64,000 bases of DNA from Anoxynatronum buryatiense (GCF_900182905.1 NZ_FXUF01000002.1:62001-126000); one strand, 5' to 3'. Shown: positions 50,666-60,843, counted from the stretch's first letter. Notes: a model not told the origin generated them from the sequence alone. A program made the numbers and translations.

Positions 50666-52345
50666 CCTTAATCCGTGACACAACCACATTTGCATCACTG
50701 TCAAACCATTGAAATAACAACATATTTTCGTTATTAAGCACTTCACCAGACAGGTGAACTCCTGTATAATTAAGGTATACTAATACCTGGAGGGTGATGG
50801 AGTGAAAAAGTACAAGATTCAAACGATCAACGAAGTTTTTGTTCCCTACGGTGGCCTGGCAATGGCTGGGCTGATGGTTCATAAAACAGCCTTACCACTG
50901 CGAGCCAGCACACTGAAAGTACCGACTTCCAGGGTAAAAATCTCCAACGATGATGTCTTGAGTGTCTATATTGGCCTGTTGTGCCAAGGCCGAAATGGTT
51001 TTAACTATATGGACATCTTTCGGGATGCCCCCTTTTTTAGGGACAGCTGCAGTTAAAGACTATTCCCTCCAGTGCCACACTCCGACAGCGGCTGGAACTG
51101 TTATCCGCTGATGAGAAGGCCTGTCCCATGGTGATGGAAGAAAGTGCTGTCATGATCGAGCGAATGAAAGGCTCCCTCACTCCTTGTTATGAAAAACTGG
51201 TGGCCCTGGACATTGATGTCAGCGTTTTTGACAACTCCGGCAGCCATAAAGAAGGCATTGAACTCACTTACCAGAAAGTGGATGGCTATGCACCCATCTT
51301 CGCTTACCTGGGAGAAGAAGGGTACTGTGTGGGGGCTTCCCTGCGAAAGGGAAGCGACCATTCTCAGAAAGACGCACCGGCGTTTATCCAAGAGAGCATC
51401 CGCATCTGCCGAAGGATCAACCCTGCCCAGGAGTTACTGCTGCGGGCAGACAGTGCCCATGACAGTGCAGATACCCTTACCATCTGTCATGATGAACAGG
51501 TCCAATACCTGATCAAACGAAACCCCCGGAAGGAAAGCCCGGAAGACTGGCTTTCCCTTGCCAAAGAACAGGGAGCTCAAACCATTCCCCGGGAAGGGAA
51601 GAAAGTCTATACCGGTTCTCTCAAAACCTTCAACCCGGACATCAACCAGGAACTGCGGCTGGTGTATCAAATCACTGAAACCACCGTGGCGGCCAATGGA
51701 CAACTCTACCTGATACCAGATATAAACATTGACACCTGGTGGACCAGCTTAACAGCACCAGAAGAAACCGTCATTAAACTGTATCACCAACACGCCACCA
51801 GTGAACAGTTCCATAGTGAGCTGAAAACCGACCTGGACCTGGAAAGACTACCATCCGGCAAGTTTGCCACCAATCAGTTGATTCTCACATTAGGGGCTTT
51901 TACATACAACCTGCTTAGACTCATTGGCCTGGAGACGTTGAAAAAAGAGGATGCCCCCGCAGCCGAAAGAACCAATGCCGACGGATCAAAACAGTGATCA
52001 AGAACATGATATACCTGGCTGTAAGGCTGGTGAACCATACCCGGTCTGCCTTTCTGAAGTTCAGCATATACTGTCGCTGGTTTACCACATTCAACCGGGC
52101 GTATGAGGCGTTTTATGCCTGTTAAGCGACTAACATTGAAGTGAATTGCTTCATATGACAATGCAAATCACGACCAAGTGGGGAGTATGGCTGTTTTTTA
52201 GGATGAACCCAGTGAGGTGGGTCAAGCATTACTGTTAAACTTATCATTTTATGGATCAATGGCCCATCCAGGGTGTCAAAGTTCAAGGGTTTTTGGCCTT
52301 TGAAGCTTTGATAGTTGTTTTTGAATTGAGTGTCACGGATTCAGG
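50666..52345 (+). mobile_element. IS1380-family insertion sequence (decayed)
   Basis: About 1.68 kb, bounded by imperfect terminal inverted repeats CCTTAATCCGTGACAC (50666-50681) and GTGTCACGGATTCAGG (52330-52345; one mismatch). It encodes one transposase broken by frameshifts. Flanking bases do not form a target duplication, and the right flank is a truncated response regulator whose N-terminus is not on the left. This suggests IS-mediated deletion or recombination with another copy. Confidence 0.85.
50802..52125 (+). pseudogene. IS1380 transposase, at least two frameshifts
   Basis: Three overlapping frames together make an IS1380 (DDE) transposase. Frame 1 (GTG 50802-51056) ends YMDIFRDAPFFRDS. 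Frame 2 (to 51997) contains the catalytic-region motif DIDVSVFDNSGSHKEG, QLYLIPD and HATSEQFHSELKTDL. Frame 3 (to 52125) contains KTVIKNMIYLAVRLVNH and ends YEAFYAC. Single-base losses near 51046-51050 and near 51975 would explain the breaks. The TTTTTTAGG before the first break does not act as a -1 slip site because the -1 frame meets TAG there. It is likely inactive. Confidence 0.85.
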
Positions 52346-52477
52346 TATATCAGCAATTTAAGGAAGAAAATTGAGCCGGAACCTTCAAATCCCCAATACA
52401 TCATTAATGTGCGGGGAGTTGGCTATAAGTTCAATCATGCCCTGGTTGGCCGAGGAGATTTGCAGGGAGAATTGTAA
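52346..52477 (+). pseudogene. C-terminal fragment of an OmpR-family response regulator, cut by the IS
   Basis: Beginning at the first base after the IS, 43 codons read [19 protein letters not shown] and [11 protein letters not shown], then a short tail to TAA. This matches the winged-helix end of the regulator encoded at 42875 ([21 protein letters not shown]). The receiver and the rest of the DNA-binding domain are missing. Confidence 0.85.
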
Positions 52478-52514
52478 ACATCACAAAAAACTGCCGGGCA
52501 GCATTGAAACCACT

Positions 52515-52543
52515 ATGACGAACCCGGTGCTCTATGGTACAAT
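52515..52543 (+). promoter_or_regulatory. Promoter of proBA
   Basis: ATGACG (52515-52520), 17 bases, TACAAT (52538-52543), preceded by TGG as an extended -10. Confidence 0.5.
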
Positions 52544-52638
52544 AATAGTTGAACTATTTTACGGCAAATATTATCTGGAACTCATATTTAGACTGAAAGG
52601 TGGAAGCCGGAAGCCCGTCGAGGCCTTTGGCGCTGTAG

Positions 52639-53769
52639 ATGAACCGAAAAGAACGCATGCAGCATGTGAAACGCATTGTCATCAAAGTCGGCACCTCTAC
52701 CATCACCCACGGCAATGGTCTTCTGAATCTGAACCGAATGGAGCTATTGGTGCGTCAGATTGCCGATCTCCATAACCAGGACTATGAAGTGGTACTGGTA
52801 TCTTCAGGCTCCATTGGTGCCGGCATTGGGCGGTTGAATTTAAAGAAGCGTCCCAATACCATCCCTGAAAAGCAGGTGGCAGCAGCAGTGGGCCAGGGAA
52901 TCCTGATTCACATGTATGAAAAACTTTTCTCCGAGTATGGCAAAGTGGTGGCCCAGATTCTGCTGACAAAGGAAGACATTCACCACCGCACCCGTTTTCT
53001 TCATGTGCGAAATGCCTTCTTTTCTCTGCTGGAACAGGGCGTGGTTCCCATTGTGAATGAAAATGATGCCATTGCAGTGGATGAAATCAAACTGGGAGAC
53101 AATGACACCCTTTCTGCCATTGTCAGCAGCATTGCAGAAGCAGACCTGCTGATTCTCCTTTCTGATATTGATGGCCTTTGTGAAGCGGATCCCCGGGTAT
53201 GTCCCGGAGCAAAGCTGATTCACACCGTCAGCGAAATCACACCTGAAATCGAAAAACTCGCAGGCGGCGCCGGGAGCAGTCTGGGTACCGGCGGGATGAT
53301 CACCAAGATCAATGCCGCCCGCATTGCCACCACCTCCGGAACAGCCATGGTGATTGTCAATGGCAGTACACCCGGGGTGATTCAGGATGTGATTGACGGC
53401 CATGAAATTGGCACATGGTTCCAAGAGCAGCAACATCCCCTGCAGGCAAGGAAACACTGGATTGCCTTTGGAAGTACGCCGGCCGGCCGGCTGGTGGTGG
53501 ATGATGGCGCGGTGAGAGCACTGACAGAACGGCAAAAAAGCCTGCTTCCCAGCGGTGTTCTGAAGACAGAGGAACGCTTCAGGGAGGGTCAGATCGTTTC
53601 CATCGTCAGCCAGTCGGGGGTGGAAGTGGCCCGGGGCGTGACAAATTACAGTTCGATGGAAATTGATCAGATTAAGGGCCTGAAATCCTCTGAAATCATT
53701 GAAATATTGGGCTATAAGCCATATGATGAAGTGATACACCGAAACAATCTGGTGGTGTTGCTCCATTAA
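52639..53769 (+). CDS. proB: Glutamate 5-kinase
   Basis: A 376-residue enzyme for the first step of proline synthesis, phosphorylating glutamate. The amino-acid-kinase domain has [41 protein letters not shown] and GTGGMITK; the C-terminal PUA domain spans about 285-376. The length is normal. The ribosome binding site is weak; ATG 52657 is an alternative start six codons in. proA follows after 122 bases. Confidence 0.95.
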   Translation: MNRKERMQHVKRIVIKVGTSTITHGNGLLNLNRMELLVRQIADLHNQDYEVVLVSSGSIGAGIGRLNLKKRPNTIPEKQVAAAVGQGILIHMYEKLFSEYGKVVAQILLTKEDIHHRTRFLHVRNAFFSLLEQGVVPIVNENDAIAVDEIKLGDNDTLSAIVSSIAEADLLILLSDIDGLCEADPRVCPGAKLIHTVSEITPEIEKLAGGAGSSLGTGGMITKINAARIATTSGTAMVIVNGSTPGVIQDVIDGHEIGTWFQEQQHPLQARKHWIAFGSTPAGRLVVDDGAVRALTERQKSLLPSGVLKTEERFREGQIVSIVSQSGVEVARGVTNYSSMEIDQIKGLKSSEIIEILGYKPYDEVIHRNNLVVLLH

Positions 53770-53891
53770 GCTACTGAGCCGGATAAAATGATGAAAGAGC
53801 TTAAGATGAACACAAGTGGATAGTGACGGAACATATCTTTTTCATATAAAGAAGTAAATAACATTGAAAGCGATGAAATGAGGTGCGGAAA

Positions 53892-55148
53892 ATGACAATT
53901 GCAGAACAGGTGACACAACAGGCGAAAGCAGCCCGGAAGGCTTCACGGCAAATGGCATTGGTGAGTACTGATGAAAAGAATCAGTGTCTGTTAAAAATGG
54001 CAGCAGCTCTGGAAACCAACAGCAGTGTTATTCAGGCAGCCAATGAGCAGGATCTGGCGATGGCCCGGGAAAAAGGTTTTTCGCAGGCGCTCTTGGACCG
54101 GTTGATGATTAATGATGTCCGGATTACTGATATGGCCGAGGGCCTTCGACAGGTGGCGGCATTGAAAGACCCCATTGGTGAGGGATCCCGTTTGTGGACG
54201 GGTGCCGACGGCATTCAGATTTCTCAGGTGAGAACTCCCATGGGTGTGGTGGGAATGATTTATGAAGCCCGTCCCAATGTGACGGTTGATGCAGCAGCCC
54301 TGTGCCTGAAATCAGGGAATGCGGTGATTCTCAAAGGCGGATCGGAAGCTATTCATACCAATACGGCCATTGCCGGGGTGCTGAAAAGTGCCATGGCTGA
54401 AAGCGCGTTGCCGGTGGAAGCAGTACAATTAATTGAATCCACCAGCCGAGAGGCAGTCAATGTGCTCATGAAGCTCAATGGACTGGTGGATGTGCTGATT
54501 CCAAGAGGCGGTGCCGGCCTTATTAAAACCGTGGTGGAGCAAGCATCGGTTCCTGTCATTGAAACCGGTGTGGGCAACTGCCATATTTTTGTGGATGCAT
54601 CGGCAGATCCTGCCATGGCAACAGCCATTGCAGTCAATGGAAAAACCCACCGACCCGCAGTGTGCAACGCTACCGAGACGCTGCTGGTTCATGAAAGATT
54701 TGCCCGTGAACACCTTGAATCTCTGACAAAACCCCTGTTGGAAAAGGGCGTTGAACTCAGGGGCTGCCCGGTGACCTGCTCTCTGGTACCGGCGGCGGTG
54801 CCTGCCAGTGAAGAAGATTGGTCAACAGAATTTCTCGATCTGATTCTGGCGGTGAAAGTGGTGGCATCACTGGATGAAGCCATCGATCACATCGAAACCT
54901 ACGGCACTCGCCATTCGGAAGCCATTGTCACCGAGGAGTACAGCCATGCCCGGCGTTTTCTTCAGGAAGTGGATGCGGCCACCGTCTATGTGAATGCCTC
55001 CACCCGCTACACCGATGGATTTCAATTCGGTTTTGGCGCTGAAATCGGCATCAGTACCCAGAAGCTTCATGCCCGGGGTCCCATGGGACTGGAAGCTCTC
55101 ACCAGTATCAAATACATGGTGATGGGAAACGGACAAATCAGAAAATGA
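53892..55148 (+). CDS. proA: Gamma-glutamyl phosphate reductase
   Basis: A 418-residue NADPH-dependent reductase for the second step of proline synthesis. The aldehyde-dehydrogenase-like fold shows YEARPNVTVDAAALCLKSGN, LIPRGGAGLI and catalytic C258 in RPAVCNATE. GAGG with eight-base spacing favours ATG 53892 over the GTG at 53883. proC is not nearby. Confidence 0.95.
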   Translation: MTIAEQVTQQAKAARKASRQMALVSTDEKNQCLLKMAAALETNSSVIQAANEQDLAMAREKGFSQALLDRLMINDVRITDMAEGLRQVAALKDPIGEGSRLWTGADGIQISQVRTPMGVVGMIYEARPNVTVDAAALCLKSGNAVILKGGSEAIHTNTAIAGVLKSAMAESALPVEAVQLIESTSREAVNVLMKLNGLVDVLIPRGGAGLIKTVVEQASVPVIETGVGNCHIFVDASADPAMATAIAVNGKTHRPAVCNATETLLVHERFAREHLESLTKPLLEKGVELRGCPVTCSLVPAAVPASEEDWSTEFLDLILAVKVVASLDEAIDHIETYGTRHSEAIVTEEYSHARRFLQEVDAATVYVNASTRYTDGFQFGFGAEIGISTQKLHARGPMGLEALTSIKYMVMGNGQIRK

Positions 55149-55358
55149 TTTTTCAGTTAAGCTATTCATCAAGCCTTAAAAAGCGTTGATGTAAGAATGT
55201 TTTGAACGAATTTGCCCTGAAGTCTAAGACAGTGCTTGAGTCGATGGACTGCACCAGAAATCGAAGGGACAACTGAGCCGGCAGCAACATAAGGGAAGCA
55301 GTGGTGATCGTTTAACTGCGGTTGCCTGTCGGGAAGCAAAGGAGAGAGATTCGCCTAC

Positions 55359-57359
55359 ATGAAGAGTATTCGGACTAAAATGGTATTAATCTTTGCATTA
55401 CTGGTGATTTTAGCCAGTGTCTCCACAGGAATGATTGCAACAATGCGGGCGGGAGACGCTCTGGTGAATGAAGTGGAGGCCTCGTTGCTGGAAGTGGCTC
55501 ATCAGGCGGCTGATTTGATTGATGCCCGAATGGAAGTGCAGGCACAGTTGATTCAGCTGATAGCCGCCATGCCGGAAGTGACCGGGATGGACTGGGATGA
55601 GCAGTATCTGGCCCTCAACGAGTTTCGAAACATATTGAACTTCAGAACCATTGCAGTGGTGCAACCCGGTGGTGCCGCCCGCTATCTGGACGGCTCTACA
55701 GCACAGCTGGGCGACCGGTCATATATCCGGTCGGCTTTCAACGGTCAAACCCTGCATACAGACGTGCTGGTGGATGCCGACTACCATGAACAGGGTATCA
55801 CCTTTGTGACACCCATACGCCGGGACGACCGTACAGTGGGGGTTTTGCTGGCGGTGGCCGTCTGGTATTCGGTGAGTGAGCAGATCGAAGATATTGGTTT
55901 GGGAGAAAGCGGCTATGCCTATGTGGTCAACCATGAAGGAAGAGTGGTGGCTCACCGGGATCGTCAATTGGTGATGGATGCTTTTAATCCCATTCGACAG
56001 AATGAAGAAGATGGGTCGCTGGCATCCCTGGCAGCCTTCATGGAAGAGGTGCTGAGCCAACGCCAGGGTGTTATCCGTTACACCAACAACGACCAGGATC
56101 TATATGGTGCTTTCGTCCCCATCGAAGGAGCCCACTGGTACATGGTGGTGACAGCTGATGCCAATGAAGTACTCAGCGCCATTCCGGTGATTCAGCGAGA
56201 GATGATGGTGGTGGCAGCTGTCATTGTCTTGATTTGCATGATCCTCACCTTCCTTGTGGGCAGTTCCTTTGCCAAGCCCATCATTATGATTCGCCGTGCG
56301 CTGGACCGGTTGGCAGACTACGATTTGACCCTTGAAGATGAAGCTGTTATAGAAGGGTATCGTGGGCGTAAAGATGAAATCGGACAGATTTCCGGGTCGC
56401 TGGTGCGGGTGCATGAAAATCTGAAAAGCCTCATTAAGGGAATCTCTCTCCAGTCTGAACAGCTGGCCATGGCATCGGAGGAAATGGCCACTATTTGCAG
56501 AGAAACCTCCATTGCCGCAGCAGAAGTGGCAAAAACAATCGAAGAAATTGCCGGTGGTGCCACCGATCAGGCCCGGGAAACAGAAGAAAGTGCCGCCAAT
56601 GCAGAGCGCATGGGAGCAGCCATCGCAGAAAATGCCCAGGATCTTGTGACACTGGATCTTTCGGTGACTGCGGTGGAGAAGCTGCGACAGGAAGGCATGG
56701 AGGCCATGCACCGGTTGGTGGATAAAACGGCTGTTACAGCCAAGACTTCTTCAGAGGTGCAGCACATTATACAGAAAACCAATGACAGCACTGGCCGCAT
56801 TGCAGAGGCCAGCCAAATGATCCGCAACATTGCCGACCAGACCAACCTGCTGGCATTGAACGCCGCCATAGAAGCGGCCAGAGCGGGAGAAGCCGGCAGA
56901 GGCTTTGCTGTTGTGGCAGATGAAATTCGCAAACTGGCGGAACAGTCAGAGAGCTTCACAGACGAAATTCAGCGGGTGATTGAAGAGGTATCGGCCAATG
57001 TTGGCCGAGCGGTGGAAGCCATGGCCACTGCAGCCCGGCTCACACAGGAGCAGGAAGCTCATGTGTCGGAGACCAATGAACGTTTCGAGGGTATTGCAGG
57101 CGCCCTGGAACAAATGACGGAAGCGATTACAACCCTGAAAGCGTCCGGCGGTGAAATGGAGCAAAGGAAGAATGCGTTGGTAGAGGCGGTGGAAAGCTTA
57201 TCGGCTATTTCCGAAGAAAATGCAGCCTCCACGCAGCAAGCTTCAGCTTCCATTGAGGAACAAACGGCTTCCATCGACCAGATTGCAGGGAACAGCAACG
57301 ATTTGACAGAGCTGGCGCAGCAAATGAACGAAGCCATAGCCCGTTTTAAATTGAAATAA
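55359..57359 (+). CDS. Methyl-accepting chemotaxis protein with Cache sensor
   Basis: A 666-residue receptor. A transmembrane helix (about 7-28), an extracellular double-Cache sensor (about 35-280; [47 protein letters not shown]), a second helix (about 285-308), HAMP, and a signalling coil with [21 protein letters not shown]. dCache receptors usually bind amino acids or organic acids. AAAGGAG precedes the ATG. The 210-base leader (55149-55358) holds no recognised riboswitch. It probably signals through the CheA/CheW encoded at 16.3-18.9 kb. Confidence 0.92.
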   Translation: MKSIRTKMVLIFALLVILASVSTGMIATMRAGDALVNEVEASLLEVAHQAADLIDARMEVQAQLIQLIAAMPEVTGMDWDEQYLALNEFRNILNFRTIAVVQPGGAARYLDGSTAQLGDRSYIRSAFNGQTLHTDVLVDADYHEQGITFVTPIRRDDRTVGVLLAVAVWYSVSEQIEDIGLGESGYAYVVNHEGRVVAHRDRQLVMDAFNPIRQNEEDGSLASLAAFMEEVLSQRQGVIRYTNNDQDLYGAFVPIEGAHWYMVVTADANEVLSAIPVIQREMMVVAAVIVLICMILTFLVGSSFAKPIIMIRRALDRLADYDLTLEDEAVIEGYRGRKDEIGQISGSLVRVHENLKSLIKGISLQSEQLAMASEEMATICRETSIAAAEVAKTIEEIAGGATDQARETEESAANAERMGAAIAENAQDLVTLDLSVTAVEKLRQEGMEAMHRLVDKTAVTAKTSSEVQHIIQKTNDSTGRIAEASQMIRNIADQTNLLALNAAIEAARAGEAGRGFAVVADEIRKLAEQSESFTDEIQRVIEEVSANVGRAVEAMATAARLTQEQEAHVSETNERFEGIAGALEQMTEAITTLKASGGEMEQRKNALVEAVESLSAISEENAASTQQASASIEEQTASIDQIAGNSNDLTELAQQMNEAIARFKLK

Positions 57360-57369
57360 CTTCATCAAA

Positions 57370-57402
57370 AACCCCCTGGGAACTGATAAATCCCAGGGGG
57401 TT
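57370..57402. terminator. Bidirectional terminator between MCP and thioredoxin-like gene
   Basis: A 12-bp stem AACCCCCTGGGA/TCCCAGGGGGTT with a 9-base loop; on the minus strand five T follow. Confidence 0.85.
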
Positions 57403-57435
57403 CACTATTTGAGCGATAAGGACTGCTGTTTAGAG

Positions 57436-57705
57436 CTACAGGTGCTGCTGTTCATTGACAGCTTTTTTCAGAAGATCCGGCATGGTGAAAATGGAGGGAA
57501 CGTGTCCCGCCGCCACCAGTTGCCGGTTTACAAATAGTGCCGGCAGTGACTGAATGCCGTCTTTTTCTATGACGGCAAGGCTGCAGACCAGTGTCACGGA
57601 TGCCTTCAGCTGAAGGCGGCGAAGGGCCTCGTCAACGACGGGCTTCATTTTACTGAAGCCTCAGCCAATGTCCTCATAAATGGTGATGTGAATCTGTGTA
57701 TCGAT
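57436..57705 (-). CDS. Thioredoxin-like protein, candidate selenoprotein (in-frame UGA)
   Basis: The clear coding part (MKPVVDEALRRLQLKAS to the stop at 57436, 70 codons) is the helix and C-terminal half of a small thioredoxin-fold protein (SLPALFVNRQLVAAGHVPS). The missing first strand is found directly upstream in the same frame, IHITIYEDIG-(UGA)-GFSK, with UGA at 57663-57661 exactly where the family's first redox Cys stands (motif U-x-x-S). A perfect hairpin follows the UGA at once. The start is unusual: GAGGTGAT is well placed only for ATC at 57705-57703. Alternatives are a decayed gene or a 70-residue protein from ATG 57648. Confidence 0.5.
57641..57660 (-). promoter_or_regulatory. SECIS-like hairpin directly after the in-frame UGA
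   Basis: On the minus strand GGCTTCA-GTAAAA-TGAAGCC forms a perfect 7-bp stem with a GU-containing six-base loop, beginning at the base after UGA. Bacterial selenocysteine insertion elements are hairpins just downstream of UGA; this loop is closer to the UGA than in E. coli fdhF. Confidence 0.4.
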
Positions 57706-57745
57706 GGGATCACCTCACTGACAAATTGTTAATCACACGATCATA

Positions 57746-58258
57746 TTACCCGTCTTTACGGCTGTTATTCACCTGAATGGCTTTGGCACCCCGATCAACG
57801 GCAATCATGCCGGTACGTACCAACTCTTTAATGCCAAAATCCCGGAGCATTTCTTCCAGTGCCGCCATTTTTTTGCTGTCACCGGTGACTTGAATGGTGA
57901 CAGAGTTTTTGCTGATGTCTACGATCTTTTCTCTGAAAATGTTGACAATTTCCACGATCTCGTTTCGGGTGGCGGGAGTGGCGTGCACTTTAATGAGAGC
58001 CAGCTCACGTGCAATGGCCTCTTGGCCGATGTCGGAAACTTTAATGACATCAATCAACTTATTCAGCTGTTTAGAGATCTGTTCCAGAATATATTCGTCT
58101 CCTTCGGCAACGATGGTAATGCGGGAGATTTCAGGGTCTTCCGTCACACCCACTGCCAGGCTGTGAATGTTAAAGCCTCTGCGGCTAAACAAGCCCACCA
58201 CTTTAGAAAGGACACTGGGGCGGTTTTCAACAAGAATGGCCAAAATATGCTTTTTCAT
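57746..58258 (-). CDS. ilvN: Acetolactate synthase small (regulatory) subunit
   Basis: A 170-residue subunit with an N-terminal ACT domain (ILAILVENRPSVLSKVVGLF, RRGFNIHSLAVG) that binds valine for feedback control, and a C-terminal domain (KIVDISKNSVTIQVTGD). The length matches the IlvH/IlvN long form. AAGGAGGG precedes the ATG, and the gene lies 13 bases after ilvB in the same operon. Confidence 0.94.
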   Translation of the reverse strand: MKKHILAILVENRPSVLSKVVGLFSRRGFNIHSLAVGVTEDPEISRITIVAEGDEYILEQISKQLNKLIDVIKVSDIGQEAIARELALIKVHATPATRNEIVEIVNIFREKIVDISKNSVTIQVTGDSKKMAALEEMLRDFGIKELVRTGMIAVDRGAKAIQVNNSRKDG

Positions 58259-58271
58259 CTGAAATCCCTCC

Positions 58272-59918
58272 TTATACCTGCTGGGCCGGAATCACATTTG
58301 ACACGGGGTCAATGATGAATTCCGCCAGCATGGTGCCTTCATGAGCCAGCAACTGATCCAGGGCTGCATCCAGTTCTTCCTGCCGTTCAACTCGAATGGC
58401 CGGAAAACCATAGGCTTCCGCCAGCTTTCCAAAGGAGGGATTGCCCGTCAGGGTGGTCTGGGTGTAGCGTTTTTCGCAGAAATGCTCCTGTAGTTCCCGC
58501 ACCATGCCCAGGCGGCTGTTGTTAAGAAGGACTATTTTAATGGACAATCCTTCCTGAGCAGCAGTGGCCAGTTCTGTGAGGTTCATCTGAAAGCTGCCGT
58601 CCCCGGTGACCAATAGTACCTGCTGATGGGGGCAGCCGATTTTGGCACCAATGGCGGCGGGTAAACCATAGCCCATGGTACCCAATCCACCAGAGGTGAG
58701 AAAAGTGCGCGGGTGTTCGAAGGCATAGTAACGGCCGGTCCATACCTGGTGTTGTCCCACGTCAGTGGTGACAATGGTATCCTTTGAGGCCCTGGCCGAC
58801 AGTTTCTGAATCACTTCCATGGGATCAAGACCCGCTGCGTCTTCTCCTGCTCCGGTACCCTTCACCACTTGTTTCCATTCCTTAATCTGCGCCATCCATT
58901 CTGGGTTATCTCGGTGAAAATCCTGTTCCAGCAGTCCCTGCAGCGTTCTTTTGATATCACCCACAATGGGAATATGGATGTCAATGTTTTTGCCGATTTC
59001 TGCCGGGTCCACATCGATATGGACCACGGTGAGTGCTTTTTGGGCAAAATCTGACCGTTTGCCTGTGGATCGGTCAGCCATGCGGGACCCCATGACCACC
59101 AGAAAATCTGCTTCAGCCACTGCTTGTTTGGCCGGGTAGACGCCATGATCGCCTCCCAGCATTCCCAGTGAAAGGGGATGGCTGGCAGGGAAGGCTCCAA
59201 TGCCCATCAGGGTGGTGGCCACCGGTGCCTGCATGCGTTCGGCAAAAGCGATTAGTTCCTGTGTGGCATTGGCCATGATACCGCCGCCGCCAACCACGAT
59301 CACCGGTCGCCTGGAGTCCATCATGGCTTCAATGGCTTTTTTAATCTGTCGGGGATGGCCTTTCAGTGTTGGTTTGTAACCCCGCAGATCAACTGTTTCA
59401 GGATAAGAAAAATCAAGGATGGCGGTTTGAACATCTCTGGGTATATCAATCAGTACAGGTCCGGGTCTTCCGGTGGTGGCGATGTGAAAGGCTTCCTTGA
59501 ATATGCGCGGCAAGTCACTCACATCATTTACCAAATAGTTGTTTTTGGTGAAGGGTTCGGTGGCACCGGTAATGTCCACTTCCTGAAATACATCCCGGCC
59601 GATGAGATCGGTGCCCACCTGACCGGTGATGGCGATGAGGGGGATGGAATCCATGTAGGCAGTTGCAATGCCTGTGATCAGGTTGGTGGCACCAGGGCCC
59701 GAGGTGGCCATGCAGACACCAGGTTTACCTGTCACCCGGCTGTAGCCGCTGGCGGCATGGGCAGCTCCCTGTTCGTTGCGCACCAGCACCTGGCGAATAC
59801 CTGAGTCGATGAGGGCGTCATAAAGTAGCAGATTGGCCCCTCCCGGATAACCGAATAAGACACTGACACCCTCCTGTCGGAGAGCTTCAACCACACATGC
59901 TGCGCCACTCATTTTCAT
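58272..59918 (-). CDS. ilvB: Acetolactate synthase large (catalytic) subunit
   Basis: A 548-residue thiamine-diphosphate enzyme making 2-acetolactate or 2-aceto-2-hydroxybutyrate for valine, leucine and isoleucine. Visible are FGYPGGANL, catalytic E49 in RNEQGAAHAASGY, the FAD-binding middle domain, and the ThDP motif VTGDGSFQMNLTEL through NNSRLG. AAGGAG precedes the ATG. Expression is controlled by the T-box leader upstream. Other ilv/leu genes are not in the window. Confidence 0.95.
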   Translation of the reverse strand: MKMSGAACVVEALRQEGVSVLFGYPGGANLLLYDALIDSGIRQVLVRNEQGAAHAASGYSRVTGKPGVCMATSGPGATNLITGIATAYMDSIPLIAITGQVGTDLIGRDVFQEVDITGATEPFTKNNYLVNDVSDLPRIFKEAFHIATTGRPGPVLIDIPRDVQTAILDFSYPETVDLRGYKPTLKGHPRQIKKAIEAMMDSRRPVIVVGGGGIMANATQELIAFAERMQAPVATTLMGIGAFPASHPLSLGMLGGDHGVYPAKQAVAEADFLVVMGSRMADRSTGKRSDFAQKALTVVHIDVDPAEIGKNIDIHIPIVGDIKRTLQGLLEQDFHRDNPEWMAQIKEWKQVVKGTGAGEDAAGLDPMEVIQKLSARASKDTIVTTDVGQHQVWTGRYYAFEHPRTFLTSGGLGTMGYGLPAAIGAKIGCPHQQVLLVTGDGSFQMNLTELATAAQEGLSIKIVLLNNSRLGMVRELQEHFCEKRYTQTTLTGNPSFGKLAEAYGFPAIRVERQEELDAALDQLLAHEGTMLAEFIIDPVSNVIPAQQV

Positions 59919-59969
59919 CTTCTCTCACTCCTTGTTCTTTAGTTCACCTGTTTTGGAAAAAAGAGTATC

Positions 59970-60278
59970 AAAAAACCTGCCTCATCCAACAGGGACGAAA
60001 CAGGTTCTGTTCGTGGTACCACCCAAATTCCCCGGCACGTTTCTGAACCGGGCTCACTGACTTCAGCCGCTGGGGCAAAAGTGATGTCCGATAACGGGGA
60101 CAAAACGCAGCAACCTACTGACAGCGCCGAAAGAAACATACAGCCTGTGTTCAGAACTGGGCCTCGGGAGGGAGTATATGATGAAACTTTCCACCGGTTC
60201 ACACCACCCACCGGCTCTCTGAAAGAAAGCAGTCACCTGTTGTCTCCGTCATTGGCTAATTGACAGAAAATAATGTTA
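59970..60278 (-). ncRNA. T-box leader controlling ilvBN
   Basis: On the minus strand the leader carries the stem I element AGAGAGCCGG (60211-60220), the conserved T-box sequence GGGTGGTACCACG (60024-60012) and a terminator AACCTG/CAGGTT followed by T (59970-60006). Uncharged tRNA binding would form the antiterminator instead. The specifier codon is not certain: ATC (Ile) in TTCATCATA or CTC (Leu) in TACTCCC are candidates. Confidence 0.9.
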
Positions 60279-60284
60279 TCGCTT

Positions 60285-60313
60285 ACAATATCAGCTTCTG
60301 TTGAGTTTGTCAA
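60285..60313 (-). promoter_or_regulatory. Promoter of the T-box/ilvBN operon
   Basis: On the minus strand TTGACA (60313-60308), 17 bases, TATTGT (60290-60285). Transcription would start near 60278. Confidence 0.7.
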
Positions 60314-60411
60314 CAGTTATTTTTGAAATAATAACTCGATTCGCACTTTTAAAGACAAAGAGGCCGGCTGTATGATAAACTGAAGAAAAATCACTGGGAA
60401 GGAGGTGCTCT

Positions 60412-60843
60412 GTGAAAATTCTGGTGGATGCTGACGGATGCCCCAAGGGAGCGCTTCAAGCCTGCCTGAAGGAAGGGAAGAAAAGACAGATAGAAGTATG
60501 GACAGTGGCCAACTATCATCATCGCATAGAATCTGATCATCATGTGACGGTGGATGGCGGCTCTCAGGAAGCAGACATGAAAGTGATGAACCTGGCAGAG
60601 CCTGGAGATGTGGTGGTGACCCAGGACTGGGGCCTGGCCGCACTGATTTTGGGAAAAGGAGCCCGATGCCTTCATCCTTCGGGGAAGGAGTATCGCCATG
60701 AAACCATTGATTTTCTACTGGAAGAGCGGGAAATGAAAGCTAAAATCAGGCGAAGCGGCGGGCGTACCAAGGGGCCTGGAAAACGGACCGATGCTGAAAA
60801 TCGGCAATTTTGCGAAATGCTGGTGAAGCTGCTGGATGAATAG
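60412..60843 (+). CDS. YaiI/YqxD-family protein (DUF188, UPF0178)
   Basis: A 143-residue PIN-like-fold protein: [11 protein letters not shown] at the start, the DxxV-type acidic residues, [14 protein letters not shown] and [16 protein letters not shown]. The family is conserved but of unknown activity, possibly a nuclease. The start is GTG with GGAGG six bases upstream. It stands alone. Confidence 0.88.
   Translation: MKILVDADGCPKGALQACLKEGKKRQIEVWTVANYHHRIESDHHVTVDGGSQEADMKVMNLAEPGDVVVTQDWGLAALILGKGARCLHPSGKEYRHETIDFLLEEREMKAKIRRSGGRTKGPGKRTDAENRQFCEMLVKLLDE

Noticed and set aside
51029-51059. Possible programmed -1 frameshift at CCCTTTTTTAGG in the IS1380 transposase
   Set aside because: The -1 frame meets TAG immediately at TTTTTTAGG, so slipping there cannot yield the full protein; a one-base deletion further on fits better.
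55149-55358. Riboswitch before the Cache chemoreceptor
   Set aside because: The leader is long but no known class signature was found.
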